DNA of 64,000 nucleotides from Clostridium sp. E02 (GTDB lineage Bacteria > Bacillota > Clostridia > Lachnospirales > Lachnospiraceae), in the NCBI RefSeq assembly GCF_003833015.1, contig NZ_RJLQ01000015.1, positions 62,001 through 126,000 of the forward strand, in the 5' to 3' direction. Shown in pieces: positions 52,348 to 63,408 of this stretch (within the stretch, counting starts at the first letter, position 1; each line of letters opens with the position of its first letter). The notes under the pieces were generated by a model that worked only from the letters and a program-made list of their open reading frames with translations, was not told the DNA's origin and did not search any database. The position numbers were made by a program, and so were the translations under genes.

Positions 52348-53247
52348 ATGGCAAATGCGAGAGAGATACAAAGCAGGATGAACAGCATCAAAAGTACCAT
52401 GAAGATAACCAATGCGATGTATACCATTTCCTCGTCTAAGCTGAAGCGGGCCAGAAAAGCCTTGACTGATACGGAACCTTATTTTTATGGACTGCAGCGA
52501 ACCATAGCCAGAATTATACGGCATACTCCTGACATTGAAGATCCTTATCTGGACACCAGACCGGAGATAAAAAAAGAGGATAGAAAGATTGGATACATTG
52601 TGGTAACTGCAGACAAAGGACTTGCAGGTGCGTATAATCACAACGTGTTTAAACTAGCCCAGGATCAGATCGACAAGGGAGGAAATCCCTTACTTTTTGT
52701 AGTAGGAAATCTGGGACAGCAGTATTTTACGAAAAAAGGAATCCAGGTAGAACAGGATTTTAGATATACGGTGCAGAATCCGAATATGAGCCGTGCCAGG
52801 ATTATAGAGGAGCAAATCGTTGAATATTTTCTGTCTGGAAAGCTTGACGAAGTGCATATGATTTACACCAGAATGGCAAATGCAATGAAGATGGATGCAG
52901 AGCAGGTTCAACTTCTTCCGATTCCAAAGTGTAAACTGGATCGGAGTGTCCCTTTAAATGTACATTTGGAAGAAATTACGATGAAGCCATCACCCAAAGC
53001 GGTGATTGATGCCATTGTCCCAAATTATATTGCAGGATTTGTTTATGGTGGTCTGGTAGAATCGTATTCCAGTGAACAGAATTCCAGAATGATGGCGATG
53101 CAGGCAGCGACAAACAGCGCGCAGGATATGCTGAATGAACTTGAGATCACTTATAACCGGGTTCGTCAGGCGGCGATTACGCAGGAAATTACTGAGGTAA
53201 TCAGCGGGGCCAAAGCTCAGAAAAAGAAGAAGAGGAAAAAAGCGTAG
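52348..53247 (+). CDS. atpG: F-type ATP synthase subunit gamma
   Basis: This 299-aa central stalk subunit has the N-terminal helix (REIQSRMNSIKSTMKITNAM) and the C-terminal signature MMAMQAATNSAQDMLNEL, with ARQAAIT-like VRQAAITQEITEVISGA. A Lys-rich tail ends the protein. The start lies 3 bases after atpA. Confidence 0.95.
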   Translation: MANAREIQSRMNSIKSTMKITNAMYTISSSKLKRARKALTDTEPYFYGLQRTIARIIRHTPDIEDPYLDTRPEIKKEDRKIGYIVVTADKGLAGAYNHNVFKLAQDQIDKGGNPLLFVVGNLGQQYFTKKGIQVEQDFRYTVQNPNMSRARIIEEQIVEYFLSGKLDEVHMIYTRMANAMKMDAEQVQLLPIPKCKLDRSVPLNVHLEEITMKPSPKAVIDAIVPNYIAGFVYGGLVESYSSEQNSRMMAMQAATNSAQDMLNELEITYNRVRQAAITQEITEVISGAKAQKKKKRKKA

Positions 53248-53284
53248 GATATCGTACGTTTAATAAATTGAGAGAGGAGGAGTC

Positions 53285-54702
<1,418 letters not shown>

Positions 54703-54717
54703 CTGGAGGTGTTGCCT

Positions 54718-55137
54718 GTGAGTACCAATACATTTTTTTTACAGGTTCTTGCCAGTAATAAGGTGTTTTACAAAGGCCTGTGCCAGAAGTTAATTATACC
54801 TCTAGAAGATGGTCAGAAGGCAGTTCTTCCTCACCATGAGGATATGGTAATTGCTGTGGCCGTTGGAGAGATGGACCTAATGGATGAGAACGGAGACTGG
54901 GCCCATGCAGTCGTTGGCAATGGTTTCGTACAAATAGTCAACAACCGTGTAACGCTTCTAGTTGAGACGGCAGAACTGCCAGAAGATATCGATGAACGCC
55001 GTGCCGAAGAAGCAAGAGAAAGAGCAGAAGAACAACTAAGGCAAGGCAAGAGCATACAGGAGCATTCTCATTTAGAAGCTTCATTAGCCAGGTCACTGGC
55101 AAGACTTCAATTGAAACACAAATATGAACTTCATTAG
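54718..55137 (+). CDS. atpC: F-type ATP synthase subunit epsilon
   Basis: This 139-aa subunit has the N-terminal beta barrel (FFLQVLASNKVFYKGLCQKL, then LPHHEDMVIAVAVGEM) and a C-terminal helical hairpin (DERRAEEARERAEEQL). GTG at 54718 lies 8 bases after TGGAGG and is preferred over GTG at 54709. It ends the operon before a strong terminator. Confidence 0.93.
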   Translation: MSTNTFFLQVLASNKVFYKGLCQKLIIPLEDGQKAVLPHHEDMVIAVAVGEMDLMDENGDWAHAVVGNGFVQIVNNRVTLLVETAELPEDIDERRAEEARERAEEQLRQGKSIQEHSHLEASLARSLARLQLKHKYELH

Positions 55138-55148
55138 AGGCTATATAT

Positions 55149-55194
55149 GATGCCCATAGACTAGTTATAAGATTAGTCCATGGGTATCTTTTTA
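55149..55194 (+). terminator. Terminator of the F-type ATP synthase operon
   Basis: GATGCCCATAGACTA pairs with TAGTCCATGGGTATC with small bulges, followed by TTTTT. Confidence 0.85.
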
Positions 55195-55230
55195 TATCAG
55201 AATATTACGTTAGAATGGTAAATGTAACGA

Positions 55231-55259
55231 TTGACGATAAATAAAATCAGTGCTATAGT
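55231..55259 (+). promoter_or_regulatory. Promoter of the chemoreceptor gene
   Basis: TTGACG (55231-55236), a 17-base spacer and TATAGT (55254-55259) lie 50 bases before the GTG start. The -35 coincides with an in-frame TTG, which argues against that codon as start. Confidence 0.75.
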
Positions 55260-55308
55260 TACCACTGGAATAAATCAACAATTTAGAAAATTGTTTGGAG
55301 GTAAAGTT

Positions 55309-57015
55309 GTGTATAGAAATCTAAAGATCAAAATGAAATTCACTGTATCATTTGGAACGATTATTTTACTAATTTTTTTCGCGCTTGTAGGGCTTTTATA
55401 TGGTGTGCATAAGATTGCAGGAAATGTAGAGGATTTATACGAGAAACCCTATACTGCATCCGAAAAAATGTGGGAGATCCGCCGTGGGATTTTAGACAGT
55501 CAGATGGTGCTTTATCGGTTGACGAGTGAAAAGAAAACAAATCTAATCTCTGCTACAGAGGAGTCAAAAAATGTCCTAGATCAAGACAGTAAGGAGATTA
55601 ATCTAGCACTAGCAGACTTAAAATTATTGTTAAGAAAAAAGGAAGAAGCTGATCTTCTTACTGATATTGAAAAAAGAATTGGAGAGTTGTCAGAGTTAAG
55701 AGAAAAGGTAATAAAGCTTACGGGGAATCAAAAGCTTGACGAGGCTAGAACCATAGTGAACCAATCTTATGAGCCTAAATATCAGGAATTAAAAGGAAAG
55801 GTATTGGAACTTGCCAATTATGTTTCAGTAGATGCAACTGGTTTTGTTGACAAAGCAAATGGAATGAGCCGAATCATTATGATTGTAGGCGTTTTGTTTT
55901 TAGCAATCGCTTTGGCTATGGGGCTTGCAATTGTTGTGCTTCTGACCAAATCCATTCTAAATCCATTAAAAGAACTGGATGCAGCGGCAAGGGAGATGTC
56001 AAAAGGAAATCTAAAAGCAGCGGATTCCATTACCTATCAGTCAATCGATGAATTGGGAGTTTTAGCAGATAGCCTGCGCTTTACCATGAAGACTTTGGAT
56101 TCCTATGTATCAGAGATTTCCTCGATTTTGATTCTGCTTTCCAAAGGAGATCTTACAGTTCCAAGAGATGAAATCACAGATTTTCTAGGAGATTTTAAAG
56201 AAATCAAAAATTCATTTGTTACAATCTTAAAAAGCTTTAATATTACACTTGGAGATATTCATGAATCCAGTGTACAGGTGGATGCGAGTTCGGATCAAAT
56301 ATCGGATGCAGCTCAAATGTTATCGCAGGGATCAACAGAGCAGGCTACATCGTTAGAAGAGCTGACCGGAGCAATTTCTGAAATTTCGGTTCAGATCCGG
56401 GACAATGCAGATCACGTTAAAAATGCCAATGATTTAACTGGACAGGTTCAGATAAATATAGAGGAAAGCAATCAACATATGGTCTTAATGAATCAGGCGA
56501 TGAAAGAGATCGATCAGTCTTCTCAAGAGATTGGAAAGATCATGAAGGCAATTGAAGAAATTGCATTCCAGACCAACATTCTAGCATTAAATGCAGCTGT
56601 GGAAGCCGCAAGAGCCGGAGAAGCGGGGAAAGGGTTTGCAGTGGTTGCAGATGAAGTGCGAAATCTTGCCAGCAAAAGTGCTGAGGCAAGTAAGAATACC
56701 TCCTCGTTAATTGAAAATTCTGTTAACGCAGTGACAAATGGTATGGGCATTGCAGACCAAACGTCTCATTCCCTTTTACTGGTTAAGGATACCATGGAAC
56801 AAGTTGTGGATACGGTGGATCGCATAGCAAATGCATCGGAGAGACAGGCAGAATCGGTGGAGAATATATCGGGAAGAGTGAATCAGATCGCAGCTGTAGT
56901 TCAGACAAATTCAGCAACTGCGGAGGAGAGTGCTGCGGCAAGCGAAGAAATGTCCAGTCAGGCTGCATATTTAGAACAGCTGGTTGAGCGGTTTCGTCTG
57001 TATCGAGGTAAGTAA
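55309..57015 (+). CDS. Methyl-accepting chemotaxis protein
   Basis: This 568-aa transmembrane chemoreceptor has a first membrane segment (about 9-30), a four-helix-bundle type sensor region (about 40-190), a second membrane segment ([20 protein letters not shown]), a HAMP domain and a cytoplasmic signalling hairpin with the highly conserved tip [20 protein letters not shown]. The GTG start at 55309 lies 7 bases after GGAGG. Its ligand is unknown. No che genes are adjacent. Confidence 0.92.
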   Translation: MYRNLKIKMKFTVSFGTIILLIFFALVGLLYGVHKIAGNVEDLYEKPYTASEKMWEIRRGILDSQMVLYRLTSEKKTNLISATEESKNVLDQDSKEINLALADLKLLLRKKEEADLLTDIEKRIGELSELREKVIKLTGNQKLDEARTIVNQSYEPKYQELKGKVLELANYVSVDATGFVDKANGMSRIIMIVGVLFLAIALAMGLAIVVLLTKSILNPLKELDAAAREMSKGNLKAADSITYQSIDELGVLADSLRFTMKTLDSYVSEISSILILLSKGDLTVPRDEITDFLGDFKEIKNSFVTILKSFNITLGDIHESSVQVDASSDQISDAAQMLSQGSTEQATSLEELTGAISEISVQIRDNADHVKNANDLTGQVQINIEESNQHMVLMNQAMKEIDQSSQEIGKIMKAIEEIAFQTNILALNAAVEAARAGEAGKGFAVVADEVRNLASKSAEASKNTSSLIENSVNAVTNGMGIADQTSHSLLLVKDTMEQVVDTVDRIANASERQAESVENISGRVNQIAAVVQTNSATAEESAAASEEMSSQAAYLEQLVERFRLYRGK

Positions 57016-57043
57016 GCAATTACATATAAAATAAATATTTATA

Positions 57044-57098
57044 AAAAAGACCCTCAAAATCCATACGCTTACAGGAATGGATTTTGAGGGTCTTTTTA
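57044..57098 (+). terminator. Terminator after the chemoreceptor gene
   Basis: AAAGACCCTCAAAATCCAT and ATGGATTTTGAGGGTCTTT form a perfect 19-base stem with a T run. Confidence 0.9.
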
Positions 57099-57369
57099 TC
57101 CCTTACGTTGCAGTCATATTATTGTGTAATCTTATAGAGATGTTGCGCCCAAAGCTGGTTAAAGTTATTCTTTGTCGCTCGATTTTAATAATAGCTAGCT
57201 TGCTGGCATGGGGATTCGTCTAGATGGAAAAAGTCCCTGTCTATGGTACTCTTCTTCCCTTTTTTGGCGAATCTTGTCGATTATAATTCTCCTCAAACAA
57301 ATTTCCTTTCCTTTTCCGACAAAATTATGATAAAATAGACCTGATTTTACATACGAAAGGAATTGGATT
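57099..57369. other. Non-coding region before the NlpC/P60 gene
   Basis: It contains a weak -10 (TATGATAAAAT, 57326-57336) for the downstream gene. I see no convincing riboswitch, RNA gene or frame in it. Confidence 0.5.
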
Positions 57370-58914
57370 ATGAATATAGATAAAAGTATGAAACGGCGTG
57401 CTGCTTATTCTGTAATTTTAGCGGCTGCAACGGCATCTCTTCTGTCGGGCTGTAATCAGGAGAATGGGAACAAAAGTCAGGAAAACGCCACACCTTCCAT
57501 CGCCATTGTTAAGGAGAAGGATACAAAACCCGTAGAATTACAGGAACTTACACTGAATGGATCCTTACTGCCATGTGTGGCAGAGGTACCAGAATTAAAG
57601 GAGAATCCGATTCCCAAGTATTTGAAAAATGGGGTAGAACATCCGGTTGTTGCAAGTCTCCAGGAACAGCTTATGAACCTGGGGTTTATGGATAATGATG
57701 AACCTACGGAGTATTTTGGAAATGTGACAGAGGCGGCAGTAAAGGTATACCAAAGACAGAATGGGCTGGATCAAGATGGGATTGTAGGGCCAGAGACCCT
57801 TAATTCGATTCTTTCTCCCAATGCCAAGTACTATGCAGTTTCTAAGGGCGTGGAGGGAGATGATATCTCCAGAATCCAGAGCCGGCTTTATGAGCTGGGG
57901 TACTTAGCAGAGGCAAGACAGGTGAATGGCTGTTTTGGTGATGAGACGGAAGCTGCGGTTAATAAGCTGCAAGAGGTGAATGGGTTAAATGTGGATGGCA
58001 AGGTAGGGCGTCAAACCATGAATTTACTTTATAGTGAGGACATTAAACCAAACTATTTGGCATATGGGGAAAAGAGCGATGTGGTACTCTCTTGTCAGAA
58101 CCGCCTAAAGGAACTGGGATACTTAATATCAACTCCAGATGGAGCATATGGTAATGATACCGTGATAGCGGTCAAACAGTTCCAGTCCCGCAATGACTTA
58201 GTGGTGGACGGGTATTTAGGGCCTTCCACTCGGATCGCATTAAACAATGGAAACGCCCATCCCAATGGCATGACACTTGGAGAACAGGGAGATTCCGTCG
58301 TCAGCGTTCAGAAGCTGTTAAACAAATATGGATACCTGGCTTCGGGAAATGTAACGGGGTATTATGGAGATATAACGGAGAAAGCGGTTAAAGAGTTCCA
58401 GAATCGAAATGGACTTTCTGCGGATGGAACAGTTGGTCAGAGGACTATGAACAAATTGACCGGCAGCAAGATAAAATCTGCGGGAACTTCTAGTTCAGGG
58501 AAAGCGAATTCTGGAAGTAGTTCTTCAAAGGGTCAAACGATTAAGGGAGGGTCTGGAGTAAGTGGTCTGTTATCCATAGCAAGATCCAAATTGGGACGGC
58601 CTTACGTATGGGGGTCTAAAGGTCCTAGCTCCTTTGACTGCTCTGGCTTTATTTATTGGACCTTAAATCAAGCTGGAGTCAGACAAAGTTATATCACTTC
58701 TTCTGGCTGGAGACGTGTAGGAAAATATACGAAAATAACAAGTTTTGGAAGTTTACAGGCAGGGGATATTATAGTGGTAAGCGGACACGTAGGGATTGTG
58801 GCGGGAGGAGGAAATGTAATTGATGCTTCCTCAAGCAACGGACGTGTGGTAGAGCGGTCGTTAAGTTCTTGGTGGAGAAATAACTTTATCTGTGGATGGC
58901 GCATATTTGGATAA
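57370..58914 (+). CDS. Lipoprotein with peptidoglycan-binding repeats and NlpC/P60 peptidase domain
   Basis: This 514-aa exported cell wall hydrolase has a lipobox (LLSGC, about residue 28) for lipid anchoring. Four peptidoglycan-binding domains (PG_binding_1) follow, each with a pattern such as VKVYQRQNGLDQDGIVGPET, VNKLQEVNGLNVDGKVGRQT, VKQFQSRNDLVVDGYLGPST and VKEFQNRNGLSADGTVGQRT. After a Ser/Gly-rich linker comes an NlpC/P60 domain with catalytic Cys in SSFDCSGFIYWT and His in VVSGHVGIVAGG. It probably cleaves peptide cross-links in the wall during growth or sporulation. Confidence 0.92.
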   Translation: MNIDKSMKRRAAYSVILAAATASLLSGCNQENGNKSQENATPSIAIVKEKDTKPVELQELTLNGSLLPCVAEVPELKENPIPKYLKNGVEHPVVASLQEQLMNLGFMDNDEPTEYFGNVTEAAVKVYQRQNGLDQDGIVGPETLNSILSPNAKYYAVSKGVEGDDISRIQSRLYELGYLAEARQVNGCFGDETEAAVNKLQEVNGLNVDGKVGRQTMNLLYSEDIKPNYLAYGEKSDVVLSCQNRLKELGYLISTPDGAYGNDTVIAVKQFQSRNDLVVDGYLGPSTRIALNNGNAHPNGMTLGEQGDSVVSVQKLLNKYGYLASGNVTGYYGDITEKAVKEFQNRNGLSADGTVGQRTMNKLTGSKIKSAGTSSSGKANSGSSSSKGQTIKGGSGVSGLLSIARSKLGRPYVWGSKGPSSFDCSGFIYWTLNQAGVRQSYITSSGWRRVGKYTKITSFGSLQAGDIIVVSGHVGIVAGGGNVIDASSSNGRVVERSLSSWWRNNFICGWRIFG

Positions 58915-58935
58915 GTTCAGTTAAAAATATAGAGT

Positions 58936-60291
58936 ATGAAAATACAGAAAAAATCAATTAATATGATAACAGATTTGCCCGGAAAAGCATTGTTTTACTT
59001 TGCACTTCCCATGATCCTTGGGAATTTATTTCAGCAGTTTTATAATATTATCGATTCTGTGGTTGTAGGGCGCTTTGTGGGAGTGGATGCGCTTGCGTCT
59101 GTGGGCGCTTCTTATTCGATAACCAATGTATTTATCGCCGTAGCCGTTGGGGGAGGGATTGGAAGCTCAGTGGTGGTTTCCCAGTTCCTTGGAGCGAGAC
59201 AGACAGGAAACATGAAGACAGCCATATCGACGACTTTGATAAATTTTCTGGTGGTAGGTCTTCTCTTGGGAGGAATGGGGCTGTTTTTTAGTCAAACCAT
59301 CCTTCGCCTTATGAATACCCCAGAAAATGTGTTTCATGATGCGTCGGTTTATTTAAGCATTTATTTTATCGGTTTACCATTTTTGTTTATGTATAACGTG
59401 CAGGCATCAGTGTTTCAAGCATTGGGTGATTCCAAAACTCCGTTGTATCTGCTGATTTTCTCTTCTGTACTAAATATCGGATTGGACCTTTTGTTTGTAA
59501 CACAATTTCATATGGGAGTGGCAGGGGTTGCACTTGCAACCTTGACTGCTCAGGGGATTTCTGCGGTGATTTCCTTTTTGTTTTTGGCTCACCGCTTAAA
59601 GGCATATGACCGAACGGAACCTTTTCATTTCTATGATTGGACTATGATGCTTCATATGATGAAGGTAGCAATTCCATCTACCCTCCAGCAATCCATTGTG
59701 TATATTGGAATGCTGCTGGTTCAGTCTGTGGTCAATGGATTTGGTTCAGAAGTGATGGCAGGGTTTGCGGCAGGAACACGGATCGAATCCATTTGTATCG
59801 TCCCTATGCTGGCACTTGGGAATGCGATGTCTACCTATACCGCTCAGAATATGGGAGCAAAAAGGACAAACCGTGTCCGAAGAGGATATGGGTCGTGTTA
59901 TTTTATGACAGGAGCGTTTGCTATTATTATCTGCTTGATTATGGAGGTATGGGGAGATGTGTTTATTCGTGTTTTTTTAAATGAGGGGAGTTCGCAGACT
60001 GCTTTTAAGACGGGGGTAGATTACGTTACTTTTATATCGTTTTTCTACGTGTTTATCGGATTAAAGACAACGACTGACGGGCTGCTTCGTGGTGCCGGCG
60101 ATGTGGTGACGTTTACGGTTGCAAACCTGGTCAATCTAATCATTCGGGTGACAGCAGCCATTGTTTTTGCTCCTGTCATTGGCGTCCAGGCCGTATGGTT
60201 TGCAGTACCACTTGGCTGGATCGCCAATTATATAATCTCCCTGTTCCGGTATCTATCCGGAAGATGGGAAAAGATCCGTCTTATTTCTTAA
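58936..60291 (+). CDS. MATE-family multidrug efflux transporter
   Basis: This 451-aa transporter has 12 predicted membrane helices. The N-terminal signature FALPMILGNLFQQFYNIIDS and VVGRFVGVDALASVGASY are typical of MATE (DinF/NorM-like) exporters, which use Na+ or H+ gradients. The second half repeats the pattern (VAIPSTLQQSIVYIGMLLVQ). No strong ribosome binding site precedes ATG 58936; ATG 58963 is an alternative. Its end overlaps the convergent histidine kinase gene by 11 bases. Confidence 0.92.
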   Translation: MKIQKKSINMITDLPGKALFYFALPMILGNLFQQFYNIIDSVVVGRFVGVDALASVGASYSITNVFIAVAVGGGIGSSVVVSQFLGARQTGNMKTAISTTLINFLVVGLLLGGMGLFFSQTILRLMNTPENVFHDASVYLSIYFIGLPFLFMYNVQASVFQALGDSKTPLYLLIFSSVLNIGLDLLFVTQFHMGVAGVALATLTAQGISAVISFLFLAHRLKAYDRTEPFHFYDWTMMLHMMKVAIPSTLQQSIVYIGMLLVQSVVNGFGSEVMAGFAAGTRIESICIVPMLALGNAMSTYTAQNMGAKRTNRVRRGYGSCYFMTGAFAIIICLIMEVWGDVFIRVFLNEGSSQTAFKTGVDYVTFISFFYVFIGLKTTTDGLLRGAGDVVTFTVANLVNLIIRVTAAIVFAPVIGVQAVWFAVPLGWIANYIISLFRYLSGRWEKIRLIS

Positions 60292-62551
60292 CGGGAAAGG
60301 AGACTTCTGCTTTAAAAAGATCTCCATCTATGATCAGGTTAAAGGTTCCTCCCTGTAATTCGGTTAAACTTTTGGCAATGGAAATTCCAAGGCCGCTGCC
60401 TTCTGTGGCTCTTGCTACATCACCGCGGACGAATCGTTCTGTCAGTTCGTCTGCGCGAATGTTTAACGGATTGTCAGAGACATTCTTCATGGTGAAAACA
60501 GCCATATCTTCTTTTCTTGTAATATCAATGTAAACCCTACTGTGTTCCATGGCATATTTATTTGCGTTGTTATAAAGATTTTCCAGCACTCTCCATAAGT
60601 ATCTTCCATCGGCTTCAATTAACAGAGAATCCTCAGCTAAGTTGGAGACTATCTCAAGATGGCGGAGTGCAAACTTTTCTTCAAATTCACCATTCGTCTG
60701 GTAGATTAATTCTACAAAATCAATGCTGTTAATCTCTAGCTTTAAGTTTCCGGAACTTGCCTTAGAGGCTTCTACAAGATCTTCGGTCAATGTTTTAAGG
60801 CGCTGTGATTTTTGTTCTAAAACCTCTAAATATCCCTGAATCTTTTGATTTTCGATCCCTTCTCTTTTGATTAAATCTACATAGTTAATGATAGAAGTGA
60901 GCGGTGTTTTGATGTCATGAGATACGTTGGTAATCAAATCTGTTTTCAGTCGTTCGCTGCGTACTTTTTCTTGCAGAGCGGTCTCAAGACCGGTTCGAAT
61001 GTGGTTGATGTTTTCTGCCAATTCTCTTTCTTTTCCATAGAATTGATTGGTATCCATCTTATAGGCAGTATTTCCTTTGGAAATATTTAAAAGAGCCTGA
61101 TTAATCTGATCCGTCTCCCACGCTTTTTTATACATTTGGTGAAAAACCCAGAGAATAATACTAAAGTAGAGGAGGACCAAGACGCCCATAAAGATTCTGG
61201 ATTCCAAAGTGCTGTAGGTAAGAAATAAATAGGCAAACAGCAGGATTAAAGTCAGATTGAAGGCTAGAAACAAAAAGTACGCAAGGATGATTCTGGTGGT
61301 AAATCTATGGTTTTTGATGTAGAGATTAAAAAAAGCACGTCCTTGCTTCAGCAGGCTGTTGTTCCATAAAATTCCTGTTTTGTATTGCCTTAATAGCTTA
61401 AAAGCCGCGTTGAGTCCCAGAAAATAATAAATCAGGACTCTTAAAACAAGTTCCCCGTAAAACCATCGTTCTTCTGGAAGAAAAAGATGTATGATCTTAT
61501 ATCCCAGCCGCTGAGCTAAGAAAATGGAGATGAAACCCGCAATTAGAAACAGGATCAGACAGGTCTCCGCAGGGAGGCTGTCAAGCCGATTCTCCTTATG
61601 AGAACTGTTTTCGTATGCAGGAGTTCCGGTATGCAGAATGAGAAGATATAAGGTAATCCCACTACCGATAAGACCCACGAAAAGGCTGATGATTCCCATG
61701 ATGTAAATGAGACGCATGTGATCGTAGGAGAGGGATGCTTTGGAATACGCATCTATATGAGGATAAGAGGTATCCACGGCTACGGTCATATGATAATTGC
61801 CATTATTATAAGGGTTCATTTTTTCTAACTCAGAGGAGACGTTTTTGGGAATGGATGTTAGGTTAGAATCCACATAAAGTGCCTCGCCTGTTACGTATAG
61901 ATATTTTCCCATAGCTTTGAAATCGTTGAGATTTTTCCCATGGACGTTTCTGTAAAGTTTAAATTCATTTTCTGAATTCTGATAGAGGATTTCAAATTTT
62001 AAGTTCGTGGGGTTCTGTATAAAACGGTAATAAAAAGCATAGTAATTTCCAAGATGAGTAAGAACCTCATAGGAGAGCTTATCCATGGATAGGAATGATT
62101 CTCCCGGTTCGCTGGCCTTAAAATCCGGTTCATATGCGCGGTAATCTACTCTTACAGAGGAATCACTGTCATCTGTGGTGGTTGGATGCCCTCCGCTCAC
62201 TTTAAACTGTTCATTCAGATAATAGCCTTGGGATTTGGCTCGGCGGATCATCTCATCAATGGTATACTCTTTGCTGATGCCAGGACCCTCCGTTACGCGG
62301 ACAATGGGCTTTTTATAATCAAGTCTGCCATTGGTTTCAAATACTTCTTTATATTTCACATAATTAAATATATTATCAATGTCATTCTTTAACTGCCGGG
62401 TGAACTCAGGCGTGTCTTCATAAGTTTCCTGGGTGATCCACTTAATTCCTTCTCCGTAATGGTAGTTGTTATATAGGATAGAAACCCCGATTACAACGAG
62501 AATGGAAAAGAGAAGATGCATGAGTACTACGGATTCTTTTATCTTCTTCAT
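60281..62551 (-). CDS. Large membrane sensor histidine kinase
   Basis: This 756-aa kinase has an N-terminal membrane segment (SVVLMHLLFSILVVIGVSIL), an extracellular sensor region of about 240 aa, then a block of about six membrane helices (about 290-500). A HAMP-like segment follows, and HisKA with H545 in NVSHDIKTPLTSII. The ATPase has N-box VLENLYNNANKYA and G-box EGSGLGISIAKSL. The start at 62551 follows GGAG by 7 bases and lies 10 bases after its response regulator gene. The signal is unknown; the seven-helix layout recalls sensors of wall stress or antimicrobial peptides. Confidence 0.9.
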   Translation of the reverse strand: MKKIKESVVLMHLLFSILVVIGVSILYNNYHYGEGIKWITQETYEDTPEFTRQLKNDIDNIFNYVKYKEVFETNGRLDYKKPIVRVTEGPGISKEYTIDEMIRRAKSQGYYLNEQFKVSGGHPTTTDDSDSSVRVDYRAYEPDFKASEPGESFLSMDKLSYEVLTHLGNYYAFYYRFIQNPTNLKFEILYQNSENEFKLYRNVHGKNLNDFKAMGKYLYVTGEALYVDSNLTSIPKNVSSELEKMNPYNNGNYHMTVAVDTSYPHIDAYSKASLSYDHMRLIYIMGIISLFVGLIGSGITLYLLILHTGTPAYENSSHKENRLDSLPAETCLILFLIAGFISIFLAQRLGYKIIHLFLPEERWFYGELVLRVLIYYFLGLNAAFKLLRQYKTGILWNNSLLKQGRAFFNLYIKNHRFTTRIILAYFLFLAFNLTLILLFAYLFLTYSTLESRIFMGVLVLLYFSIILWVFHQMYKKAWETDQINQALLNISKGNTAYKMDTNQFYGKERELAENINHIRTGLETALQEKVRSERLKTDLITNVSHDIKTPLTSIINYVDLIKREGIENQKIQGYLEVLEQKSQRLKTLTEDLVEASKASSGNLKLEINSIDFVELIYQTNGEFEEKFALRHLEIVSNLAEDSLLIEADGRYLWRVLENLYNNANKYAMEHSRVYIDITRKEDMAVFTMKNVSDNPLNIRADELTERFVRGDVARATEGSGLGISIAKSLTELQGGTFNLIIDGDLFKAEVSFPVKK

Positions 62552-62561
62552 AAAACAACTC

Positions 62562-63257
62562 CTATTGTTTTTCAATCTTGTAGCCAACGCCCCAGACAAC
62601 TTTTAAATATCTTGGCTCCCTTGGATTGATTTCGATTTTTTCGCGGATATGCCGGATGTGTACCGCTACAGTATTATCTGCGCCAATGGCTTCTTCGTTC
62701 CAGATCTGTTCATAAATTTCATCAATAGAAAAAACTTTTCCTTCGTTCTTGACTAAAAGAAGCAGAATGTTATATTCAATCGGGGTCAACTTTATGATTT
62801 CGTCATCAATGGAAACTTCTTTGTTGTCATCATTAATAGCAAGTCCACCGCATTTGTAGATCTGACCGGCAGGTTGTTGATTCATATTCCCAAGTTGTGT
62901 GTAGCGTCGGAGCTGGGATTTGACTCTGGCCACTAGCTCCAATGGGTTAAAGGGTTTGGTTATATAGTCATCGGCTCCGATGTTCAGTCCTAAAATCTTA
63001 TCTGTATCTTCTGATTTTGCGGAAAGAATGATAATGGGAATACTGCTTGTCTCACGAACCTTCAGGGTTGTCCGAATTCCATCTAGTCCAGGCATCATTA
63101 CATCAAGAATCATTAAATCTATTTCATTCTCTAATAAAAGATCCAATGCCTCAAAACCATCATACGCCTTGATGACATGAAATCCTTCTCCAGTTAAATA
63201 TATATCAATGGCTTCGACGATTTGTATATCATCGTCACATACTAAAATATTCTGCAT
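62562..63257 (-). CDS. OmpR-family response regulator
   Basis: This 231-aa regulator has a receiver domain with D8-D10 acidic residues, phospho-acceptor D52 (LMILDVMMPG) and K in ITKPFNP, and a winged-helix output domain (ending LKVVWGVGYKIE). AAGGAGG precedes the ATG. It is co-transcribed with the histidine kinase. The layout is VanR-like. Confidence 0.92.
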   Translation of the reverse strand: MQNILVCDDDIQIVEAIDIYLTGEGFHVIKAYDGFEALDLLLENEIDLMILDVMMPGLDGIRTTLKVRETSSIPIIILSAKSEDTDKILGLNIGADDYITKPFNPLELVARVKSQLRRYTQLGNMNQQPAGQIYKCGGLAINDDNKEVSIDDEIIKLTPIEYNILLLLVKNEGKVFSIDEIYEQIWNEEAIGADNTVAVHIRHIREKIEINPREPRYLKVVWGVGYKIEKQ

Positions 63258-63408
63258 AGAAAAAACCTCCTTTTTCCCTTATTATACAACGAATGGGATG
63301 AAAAAACCTATTACTTTTTTCTGAAGAAAAGAAAAAAGAAATTGATTCAATCATGTTTTCTGATTTTCCCACATATTCTTTATCAATTCTATTTGTAAGG
63401 GTGCTATT

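Noticed and set aside
57099-57369. Riboswitch upstream of the NlpC/P60 gene
   Set aside because: No conserved riboswitch core could be recognised; only a weak promoter was seen.
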